Source: Rosellinia necatrix
Taxonomy: Eukaryota > Ascomycota > Sordariomycetes > Xylariales > Xylariaceae
NCBI GenBank assembly: GCA_021209875.1
Contig: JAGYVD010000002.1
Span: forward strand, 4,836,001 to 4,900,000
DNA length: 64,000 nt
Direction: 5' to 3'
Both the position numbers and the translations under genes were made by a program. The first letter of the stretch is position 1, and every line of letters begins with the position of its first letter. A model generated the notes under the pieces. That model was given only the letters and a program-made list of their open reading frames with translations, was not told where the DNA came from and ran no database searches. This document shows positions 10,494-20,057 of the stretch, in pieces.

Positions 10494-13195
10494 ATGGCTG
10501 AGGTCGAAGCCAAACCTCATCTCGGCGAACGATCGCCAAACGCCGTGCCAGTACCCCGATCGTCCCGGTCACCCCGATCACCCCGATCACTCCGATCACC
10601 CCGATCGCCTCGCCGCGACGAACGTCCCCGATATCGAGATGGAGGCGGCGACAAATACCGGCCCTCGCGCGATCACGGACGCGACCGCGACCGTGACCGT
10701 GACCGTGACCGTGACCATGACCGCGGTCGCGATCGATCCGGCGATAGGGATGGCGGCCGTCGCTCCCCTCGCCAGCGCGCTCCCCCCAAGCCTCCCACCG
10801 AGGAAGAGAAGCAGGCGGCCGCCAAAGCCGAGTACGACAAACTTCTGGGCATGCGATCAGGCGGTGTCTATATCCCGCCCGCTAGACTGCGGGCGCTTCA
10901 GGCCCAAATCACCGACAAGACCTCCAAAGAGTACCAGCGGATGGCGTGGGATGCGCTGAAGAAGTCGATTAACGGCTTGATTAACAAAGTCAATAATTCC
11001 AACATCAAGCACATAGTGCCCGAATTATTCCAGGAAAACCTCATTAGGGGAAGAGGTACGCCTTTCAGACCACCTATTATTATCATTATGTCCTTCACCC
11101 ACCCTTTAAACCCCCCTCTCGTATCATCCCTGGGGGTTTCAGCAGCTGACGCATACCCCCTCGTCTAGGTTTGTTTTGTCGTAGTATAATGAAGGCCCAG
11201 GCGGCTTCGTTGCCCTTTACTCCCGTTCTAGCAGCCATGGTGGCGGTGGTCAACACGAAACTCCCACAAGTCGGCGAGCTCTTAGCAAAGCGATTAGTCA
11301 TGCAATTCAGGAAGTCATTCCGCCGAAATGATAGGGCCGTGGCAGGGTCGAGCACCACATTCCTAGCGCATCTCGTCAATCAGCAGGTCATTCACGAAAT
11401 GGTTGTCTGCCAAGTCCTCTTGCTCTTACTCTCCAAGCCTACCGACGACAGCGTCGAAATCGCCGTCGGGCTGATGAAGGCTGTTGGCCAACACTTGGAG
11501 GAGATGAGCCCAGCGATAGCGCGTGCCGTTTTTGACCAGTTCCGAACCATTTTGCATGAGGCCGACATCGACAAAAGGACCCAATACATGATAGAAGTGT
11601 TGTTTCAAGTCCGCAAGGACGGGTTTAAGAACGATGTCGCCATAAAAGAGGAGCTTGACTTGATCGAGGAAGAAGACCAAATCACCCATCGCATTGAGTT
11701 AGATGCGAACATTGATGTTGAAGATGGGCTGAATATTTTCAAGTTCGACCCAGACTGGGAGGAGAATGAGGCCGCCTATAAGCATCTTCGCGCTGAAATT
11801 CTAGGCGAAGGTAGCGACGATGAGGACGATGAAGACGACGACGACGATGAAGACGACGAAGAGGACGAAGAGGAAAAAGCCATCGAGATCAAGGACCAGT
11901 CGAACACAGATCTCGTCAACCTAAGGAAAACCATCTACCTCACGATTATGAGCTCTATAGATCCCGAAGAGAGCGTACACAAATTATTAAAAATTAACCT
12001 ACCCGCTGGCCAGGAACAGGAGTTGCCCTCCATGATCGTAGAATGCACGGCACAGTCACACACTTACTCCAAGTTTTTCGGCCTAATCGGAGAACGGTTT
12101 GCCAAACTCAACAGGCTATGGACAGATCTCTTCGAGCAGACTTTCCAGAGTAAGTACGAAGCGATCCATCGCCATAACACGAATGAACTTCGAAATTGTG
12201 CAAGATTTTTCGGCCATTTGTTTGCCAGCGACGCACTCGGCTGGCACGCCCTCTCTGTCATCCACTTAAACGAGGACGAGACGACATCCGCTAGCCGAAT
12301 ATTCATTAAAATCCTATTTCAGGAGATGTCGGAAGAGTTGGGAATGCCGAAACTACAGGCCCGTATGAAGGACGAGATGATGCAACCGAGCTTCGAAGGT
12401 CTTTTCCCTCGTAACAACGCTCGCAATATCAGGTTCTCAATCAACTACTTCACGAGCATTGGAATGGGTGCATTGACAGAAGAAATGCGAGAGTACCTGG
12501 CCAATATGCCAAAGCCAGCGCTTCCTGCGCCAGCTGCAAGGGACTCGGATACGGATTCTGTGTCCAGCTACTCGTCCTACACCGGGTCGTCGTACTCATC
12601 ACGATCTCGATCGAGAACTCCACGGAGAGCGCCAGACCGCGGCCGTTCCTATTCTCGGACGCCGCCGAGGGACGGGCGGCCGAGATCACCCAGTCGAAGT
12701 ATATCCCGCTCACGGTCTCGCTCCTACGCCTCCTCGCGGAGCCCTCCACGGCGCCAACCAGATTCATATTCACGAAGCCCGCCCCCACGCACTGGACGCC
12801 AACGGCCCAACCGAAGTCCCTCACGCTCCCGTTCGCGGTCCAGGTCTTATAGCTCGTCAAGAAGCCCCCCTCGACGAGGCCGGCGTGACTCGAGCCACTC
12901 AAGATATGAATCCCGCAGTCCACCGCCACGAGCCAGGCGGAATTCTAGCTCCCCGCGGTACAAATCACGCAGCCCACTTCCTCAGAGCACGGCTAAACCA
13001 CGATCTGTGAGCCGAGGGCGGAGTTACTCACGGTCCCGATCGCGCCCACGTTCATACACACCATCGCAGAGCCGTAGCCGTACGCCGGCCCGCAACAGCC
13101 GCAGCCCAACACCTCGGCGTACCCGGCCAAAGCGGGATTCATCCTACTCCGTTAGCCCACCCCGAAAGAGAACAAGGTATCATGACCGTGATTAG
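10494..13195 (+). CDS. cwc22: Pre-mRNA-splicing factor CWC22
   Basis: Spliceosome component that recruits eIF4A3 for exon-junction-complex assembly in animals and is needed for the first splicing step in yeast; nuclear. Two exons: 10494-11055 and 11169-13195 (113-bp intron within Gly of RGRGLF), 862 residues. An N-terminal Arg-Ser-Pro and Arg-Asp dipeptide-rich tail (about 1-100) precedes the MIF4G domain (about 145-350, with [29 protein letters not shown]). An acidic Asp/Glu run follows, then the MA3 domain (about 435-550, [16 protein letters not shown]) and the [13 protein letters not shown] region. The C-terminal ~220 residues are a long RS domain, present in animal CWC22 but absent from budding yeast. 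The start was chosen at the first ATG, in a strong CACCATGG context. Low-complexity DNA underlies the tails. Confidence 0.95.
10556..10722 (+). repeat. In-gene repeats coding RSP and RD runs of CWC22
   Basis: About 10556-10610 repeats a 9-bp unit (CCCCGATCA) encoding Ser-Pro-Arg, and 10681-10722 repeats a 6-bp unit (GACCGT) encoding Arg-Asp. These arrays are prone to length change without a frame change only for the 9- and 6-bp steps. Confidence 0.8.
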
Positions 13196-15420
13196 AAGGG
13201 CCACAGAATAGGAGATGTCTAGTGTATATTTGGAAGACGGATAAGTGGTATATGATACCGTTAAGCGTATTCTTTTGTTATGGTGTGTGTTCCATTATCA
13301 AACGCGAGAGGGCCTCGAAACTGGGGTTTAAGAACCGCTGGGGGTTAATACCAAGAACAGATTGCTTGTGCTGTATCGATGCCACAGAGGCCTCAACTAG
13401 TATAATCAAGGCTGCGAGCTTACGAAACTAAAAGTTTTAACATGCCGTGCGGCGTCGTATGCATAGTTTGTCTATCTACCCTTCCAGATCTGCTCCCGAA
13501 TTTTTACAGCCATTCCATCTGCTCACTAAGTTATGATGTGATTTGCATCTAATGTACTAGTTAGGACCCCGGCTCTATAATCGTGTGCTAGATTCTAACA
13601 GACAGGTAGGCCAACTGTACAAGAAGTAGCTAGGTACGATTATGCTCCCCGAGGTTGTCGATGACGTTCACTGTTTTGTGTCTCTTACTTGCTCGCTGTT
13701 GTACGCCTTTCGGACCGTCAACTCTGAGATAGATATAGAAACACACGTGCGGAAAATGACAGGCTCAGTTACCTGCATATTAGAACCTTCTAAGATTCAT
13801 ATTCTCATCTTACGTTTTTTAAGAAGAGGAGAAGGGGGAAGCGAGAGAGAAGGAGAGAGGGGCGGATATGAATTATATCCAGTAAAGAGAGGGGATGAGG
13901 TGGTGGTAACGGGACATACGGCGTTGTAGGATGGAGGTTTCGGTGAATCGTACTTATATGGCCATAATACCCAATAGTATTGGCAAGGTGAGATATGAGA
14001 AAGCGTAGAGTTGGTTCCTATTGACGTTCTAGCACTTATAGTCTTTAGAAAAAATAAAGGTTTTGATATTTTTAATGTTCATAAAATTAAGAATACATGA
14101 ATCCGTTACTGTCTGCATACGAGCGTTAGTTTTTTACCATGAGTTGAGGAGGGTTGTTACTATCGCCGTACAGGATGAGACCCTCTTATTCCCCATGATA
14201 CCTCTTCATTACTAAGGTAACTACTTCCTATCCCTACATGTTACTTATGAGAAGTTGTAATATCTATCACTTTCAGGCATCGTGTGTTGCGTTCAACTGT
14301 TGCGTTATCAGTCTGGCAATGACGAGCTCTAGGTATGCTAGCAAACTTGGCATCATAAGATATGGTAGAATTCGGGAACGGGATATCCGTTCAGTGCGGG
14401 CGGAGACGACGATAGGGAATTAACGGTTACCCGCTTATCTTTCCCCCCGAGGAGATGGGACATGCCCATCGCCAACCGACGCGAAGAGGAGTATAGACCG
14501 AGGCCCGTGATAAAGCCCGAGCTCCGTGCTGTGCCTGTTTCCTGGTGGCGACGCTGACATCGAAACGTTCGATACACATTTCCGTGGACGTCGTCCTTTC
14601 CCGGGTATAAAGATGTCATTCTGTCATACTAGGTAAGCGCCGAGCCGGATGACCCGGTTCCTCTCTCCGCCCCTCCTCGTGCCCCCGGCCGACGTGACCC
14701 ATCGGCGCCCCGGTCCGTTTCTGGACGAGAAAGGCAAAGGGCCATTCCCACATTAATCTCGTCATGACTAGCCCTCCCTTGCGTCCCCTTTGGTGCTAGG
14801 AGACCGGTGCTTCGGGGGATCTCGACCCCCGAGTCGCAAACATGGACCTCCGTCCTCCGACATGGGGGCCATCGCTTGATCCCCCTGGGCGGGCCAATGA
14901 CTCCATCTTCGGCAGTGTTTATGCGCATCCGTGTAGGGGGGGTGGGTAGCAATGGGCATCGTCGACCCCCCGCGCACAGACAGCAACCATCAGCTGAACG
15001 GGTGGGATTTGACGATGTGTTGCTCTAGGCACAGTACAGATCAGTGCAGATGTTGACACGAGAGTGCGTGCATCCACAAGGGGGAACACCACAATGCGAC
15101 ATGCAGGGTATCTCCAAGCCACTCTAGCGTACACCACATCGTCTGTTACAGGCAAGGGGTGGCCCTCGTATGTGAAGAAAAGTGGTGCCGTTCGACCTCA
15201 AGTCCACTAGATCGCAAAGCAAGTCGGTGCGCGTTAGGACGGAACACCGTTCATACCGGACCGCGTGTTTTAGACGGGAGGGCGAGGAGATGAAGCAATA
15301 AACGGCTGAAGAAGGCACAAAACTAAAACACCAGTACAAATATCCTCACGGCGTACAGCACAGATTATAGCAAGTGATACATACTACAACATCTACAAGG
15401 AAACAATAGCAAAGGGAAAA
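13196..15420. other. Intergenic, no gene recognised
   Basis: A 2.2 kb stretch. It includes an AG-rich patch (13825-13865) and a GC-rich block near 14630-15010 with overlapping open frames on both strands. None of the frames shows a recognisable domain or a splice-consistent model. The promoter of the FAD monooxygenase must lie at its right end. Confidence 0.45.
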
Positions 15421-17136
15421 ATGAAGGTTATTGTGGTTGGTGCTGGTATTGGCGGTCTCAGCGCCGCCATCGCCCTGAACCGAGCCGGGCACGACGTGGA
15501 GGTAAAAATCGCCACTTCTTTCAGCGTTGTGGCCTCCCCTAAACGTCGGGGTGGAATGTACGATACGGGAGGGGTATGTGCGCTGACAACGGCCAGGTCT
15601 ACGAGAGCTCGTCGTTCCTGAACGAAGTCGGCGCGGCCATTCACCTTGCCCCCAACGCGACACGCGTGTTGAAAACATGGGACTGCGACCTCGAGACCAT
15701 GCATCCCAGCGAGTGTACAGCCGTGAAGGTTTACACCCCAGACCTCAAGATCATTCCGATCGGCATGGTGAGAATCGCCGACCTGACTCCCCATCGGTAA
15801 CCAAAATACGGATGTGTCTATACTGATGTGTATATACCGATGTGACAGAATAGGGACGAGAACCAAAAGGAGATGGGCGTTGACGACCCCTGGCTGATGG
15901 TTCATCGCGTCGATCTTCACAATGGGTTGAGGCTACTCGCCGAGAAGGGGTTCCAAGGCCGGTCTGTGACAATCCATTTGAACTCCAAGGTCGAGTCCGT
16001 GGTGAGTAATTTCCCCCAAGATCCGACTCAACACCGCCAGCACCGCTTTGACACGCGGTCCATATAGGACGCGGAAACGGGCCATGTCCACTTCCAAGAT
16101 GGACGAGCCGTCCAGGGAGACTTGGTCATCGGAGCAGATGGCCTACACGTAAGTCAAAGGGCACACCCCTTATCACTGCCGCGTCTGCCGCTAAAAGATA
16201 GCCGTAGTCTCGGACCGTCCAGGCCATCATCAGCAACGGTAGAGATAAAATCAGCACAGGGCAAAACATCTTTCGCTTCCTGGTCCCTACCGAGAAGGCA
16301 ATGGGGAACCCGGTGGTGAAGGGGTTCATAGAGAAGCTCGGCCTGAACCGGATGACGGTCATCAGCTCGAAGCACGACCGGATGATCATCTACCCTTGCC
16401 GGTCCGGCGCCCTCCTCAACTGCGGTTTCCTCTTTGCCTCGACGGAAGCTGACGACAACGCGGCGCGTGAAACGTCGTGGCTCAATGCGGGCAGCGTGGA
16501 CGACCTCTTGCGGTGCGTCGACGGCTTCGACGAGGGCGCTCGCGAGCTGTGCAAGATGGCGGAAGACCTCAAGCTATGGAGCCTCATGACCCGCGACCCT
16601 CCGCCGACATATATCAAGGGGAAACTGGCCCTCATGGGGGATGCCGCCCACCCGATGCTCCCGCGTTAGTTTTCCTTGCAAGCCCCCCCGCCCCCCCCCT
16701 CCGGCCCCCCTTCCAGCCACTCTTCCATCAATCCCAGCACCCTGTCTTCCTCCTCTCCTCTTCCTTATTCTTCCTCTACTCGACTCGTCCCAACGCTGAC
16801 CCCGTGGCAGACCAAGGACAGGGAGGCGCGCAGGCGATCGAGGATGCCGCCGCCCTCGGGGCGCTGTTCACCGGCGATCCGGCCCCCGAGGAGGTCAGTG
16901 ACCTGCTGCACATCTACAACCAAGTCCGCTACGACCACACGGTGATCGTCTGCATCACGTCCCGCACCAGCTACGACCGTCGCGAGGAGAAGCTCGAGGA
17001 GCTGAGGCGGTTCGTGCCCAACGCGTCGCTGGAGGGAACCGACAACCCGGCAACCCTGACCTGGCACTCCTATCCGGCCAGGGACGTCGAGCGTCTGCTG
17101 GCCCTGCGGCGCAACAACCAGGTGAAGGTTATGTAA
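15421..17136 (+). CDS. FAD-dependent monooxygenase, salicylate-hydroxylase-like
   Basis: Class A flavoprotein hydroxylase (NAD(P)H and O2 dependent) of the group that includes salicylate 1-monooxygenase and the epoxidases of fungal terpenoid pathways. Six exons: 15421-15501, 15597-15767, 15849-16001, 16068-16148, 16208-16664, 16811-17136, 422 residues. All three family motifs are present: the dinucleotide-binding GAGIGG at residues 7-12, the DG motif in LVIGADGLHSRTV (joined across intron 4) and the GD motif in GDAAHPMLPHQGQG (joined across intron 5). The acceptor of intron 4 at 16207 was chosen because it alone restores GADGLHSRTVQAI; the AG at 16201 would run into a stop codon. The length is normal and no defect is seen. 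The substrate is unknown. The next gene, on the same strand 0.6 kb downstream, is a membrane protein, so a shared pathway is possible. Confidence 0.9.
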
Positions 17137-17728
17137 CGAGCAGATTGGCGCTTGACATAAGGATACGTGATGAGCGTTGGTCGAAATGGATGGTAATTTA
17201 TCCAATCCACGACGTGGATGGTGGGATGTAGTGTATTTACTTATTTTATTAAATTAAACAACGTCACCGCCAAACATGTCCATACCTACCTATTTTATGC
17301 CGTTGCCCCAGATAGATAGGAACTTAGATAGGAACTTAAATAGGAACTTAGTCCGGCAGCCTCGGCTTATCCGTGTTTGAGCAATTCGGGGTCGGTTTTA
17401 TCTGGCGAATCCGATTTCGAGGATGAAGATAGCTCGAGCTTGCTAAGGCCAGCTGAAGACCCACCCGGAGCTTCTCTCTCTTCAGGTCTCTCCACTTTAT
17501 ACTTTATACCACCACACCCGGTCCTCTAGGAGGAGTATTGCCTTACCTACTAAGTACTTAGTTTATCACAACCTTGGAAGGCTTTCCTGGGGAATAGGGA
17601 ACGACGATTGTCTATTAAGAATCCGTGGGCTCTCCTCCTCCTCCTCCTCCTCCCCCCAACCCCCCCTATCTTATCAATTAAGTGTCTCATAGCCTCAGCT
17701 TCATGAGATAAATCGAATCTCAGTCACC
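17137..17728. other. Intergenic between monooxygenase and membrane protein
   Basis: Holds a short direct repeat (ATAGGAACTTAGATAGGAACTTA near 17317-17350, unit ATAGGAACTTA) and a (CTC)n polypyrimidine tract at about 17632-17653. It acts as terminator region for one gene and promoter for the next. Confidence 0.55.
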
Positions 17729-19202
17729 ATGGTAAGCTCTAATTGTCCCCTCATCACCTACCTGGTCCGGCAACCCAACCCGGATCTTCCCTATCGCAGG
17801 CCGATCTACGACAGGCAATAGACATGATTTGTCCGCCAAATTCCGAATTTCGATCGAGAAAACAGCATGAATGATGAATGATGAATGATGAACTGACTGA
17901 CTGACTGACTGACCTTCGTGGCCACAGGGGTTCGACTTGAAATATGTCCTGGTGCCGCTCTTCGTCGGCGCCTCGGCGTTCGGCTTCAACGCCACGATCC
18001 TGACGATGCTGGACAACGGGCTGGGCGAGGTCCTCGGGGCTGTGAGCAAGGGCGCGACGGCGTCGCTGCGCGGGGCCCCGTCCCCCTTCCTGCGGGAGTA
18101 CACGGGCGTCTCCGTCGTCGACCAGCAGCTGTCGGCCATGATCGCCTTCTTCTCGGCCGCCATCGACGGCGACGTCCCGTGGGACTCGACCGTGTTCTAC
18201 GTTTGGGGCATGGCCCAGTTCGCCGCCTGCTGGACGCTGCTCGTGCTCGAGGCCAAGCGCGTCGGCAACCGCGGCCGCCTGGTCTCGTGGATCGGCGCCG
18301 TCGGCTTCCTCTTCCAGAACGCCACCTGGACCCTGACCGTCCCGCTGTACCTGGCCCTGCACCTGCTCACGTCGCCCGTCGCGCGCCTGCGCAACGGCGA
18401 CGGCGACGGCGCCCGCCGCGCCCTCTTCGTCTACCTCTGGGACCTCGCGCTCCTGCCCATGGCCGTGACCCTGGCCTTCATCGTCCCGGCCGTCTTCATG
18501 GGCATGCCGCGCCTCTTCGCCCAGACCGCCGCCACCCACTACAAATGGATCGCCGTCTGGCAGCCCTTCCCGCTCGTCACCGTCGCCGAGCTCGCCTTCC
18601 TGCACTACGCCTGCTACTACACCCTCGGCAGCCTGAGCCCCGTCGACGAGGGGAACGAGCCGACGACGCACGGCCGCGGCTACATGGTCGCCGTCCGCGG
18701 CGTCTACGAGTTCGCCCTCGCCCTCTGCGCCACCACCCACCTGCCCATCGTGCTCCTGACCCTCATGCCCGCCGCCGGCCGCGAGTTCCTGAGCCACGCC
18801 TTCCCCTACTACGCCCCCGTCTTCCGCGGCCTCTCCTTCGCCCGCGCCTTCGTCCCGGCCCCCTGGTACGCCGCCCCGGCCGTCGACCCGGCCACCTACG
18901 CCTCCGGCGACCTCGCCCCGCTCGCCCAGCACTTCCTGCACTACGACTTCTACGTCGGCACCGTCCCCGTCCTGCTCTGGTCCATGTACCTGCACCAGCG
19001 CGCCGTCGCGGCCCCGAGCCTGCCCCGCATGCTCGCCCGCGCCGGCTTCTGGTTCCTCCTCGGCGGCCCCGCCGCCGCCGCCGTCATCCTCACCTGGGAC
19101 CGCGACGCCGTCACCGAGGCCGGCGAGGAGCCCCTCCGGAAGAAGATCGAGCAGGAGCTCGAGAAGAGGAGGCAACAGCTGGAGGGGAGGAAGACGAAGT
19201 AA
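17729..19202 (+). CDS. Polytopic membrane protein of unknown function, GC-rich
   Basis: Best model: a coding exon holding only the ATG (17729-17731, in CACCATGG), a 196-bp intron 17732-17927 (GTAAGC donor, CACAG acceptor), then 17928-19202, for 425 residues beginning M-GFDLKYVLVPLF. There are about eight hydrophobic spans, near residues 5-25, 85-108, 118-146, 166-192, 205-233, 259-280, 340-360 and 372-392, with a charged C-terminal tail rich in Glu, Lys and Gln. No signal peptide beyond the first span and no enzyme motif are recognised. The size and topology recall polytopic proteins that sit beside FAD monooxygenases in fungal terpenoid clusters, but I cannot assign a family. Third codon positions are overwhelmingly G or C, far more than in neighbouring genes. 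It lies in tandem behind the FAD monooxygenase. Confidence 0.78.
17864..17914. repeat. Two microsatellites inside the first intron
   Basis: A GAATGAT-unit array (about 17867-17891) passes directly into a CTGA-unit array (about 17893-17914), just before the intron's 3' splice site. Confidence 0.85.
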
Positions 19203-19451
19203 AAGGTGTATGTATGTGTGGCGATTGGGGAGCGGGGAATAGGGAGATAGGGGGAAGAGGCGGGGGAGGGGGGGTTGCGAAGTTATTGGCTAGTGAAACT
19301 ACCTGGTTTGGAATGGAAAAAAAAAAAAGAGAACGGATTTGACGAGGGCGATTTAAAATGACAGGCATGGATTAATTAGATCGGTTGAGAAGCGAGGTTA
19401 CGCAGCCGGGATTAGATGGCAGAGATACGCAGCCGAAAATATGTCGGAAGC

Positions 19452-19482
<31 letters not shown>

Positions 19483-20057
19483 TTATACCGCTCAGGATCT
19501 CAAAAAGCCTGCTGACTGTCGACGTCGGTAGTACTGGCCGGGGGCACTCGGGCGGGACGGGTTTGTCTAGGCTGAAAGGTGCATAAGCTTATAATTAAGC
19601 TTAGTTAACTATGTATTAAACGCAGATAATAACACTTTTGACCCTTCACACATCACACCTGAAGTTTTGTAACTTACTAAGCCGGTCCGGCCATTCTCGC
19701 AAACCATGACCCACAAACTTCAATATCAGGTAGGTACAATATTTCTTCATTTAGTTCTCCTTTTGGGCGGGCCAGTTATCTACTTAGTCGTGTCTTGTCG
19801 ACAAGGACAACAAGAGGTCTACTTATGTTTTTCGACAATTGTACGGAGAAATTGTGCTTTTATACAAAATTTTCTCTAGCATCCAGGGAAACAGGCCATG
19901 TTAGGGACGGACCCAGCTCCGACAATACTGTAAATGAACACTATGCCCTTAGACAACACAGCGAGTGCGCCGAACACATACATGTAGACCTATTATTTCT
20001 TTTTTCCTCGTTCTTAAAACTTCCCCCTGCGCTTATTTTCGTAAATGGTATCTAAAT
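19203..20057. other. Intergenic, with a TA microsatellite
   Basis: Convergent 3' region between the membrane protein and the DUS gene. It contains a (TA)n run at 19452-19479 followed by T-rich sequence. No gene recognised. Confidence 0.6.

Noticed and set aside
10333..10959. Second long frame overlapping the CWC22 first exon
   Set aside because: It is an off-frame product of the same repeat DNA (Asp-His-Pro and Thr-Val repeats).
16149..16201. Acceptor at 16201 for intron 4 of the FAD monooxygenase
   Set aside because: It gives an immediate stop codon. The TAG ending at 16207 restores the conserved GADGLHSRTV sequence.
17732..17927. Treating the membrane protein as starting within the open frame after 17918
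   Set aside because: The codons there that could serve as starts are not ATG, and an upstream ATG with perfect splice signals joins exactly in frame.
17754..19175. 473-codon open frame on the minus strand
   Set aside because: It lies antisense to the GC-rich membrane protein gene, its product is a Gly/Glu/Asp/Arg-rich low-complexity string, and it exists only because GC-rich third positions avoid stops on the other strand.
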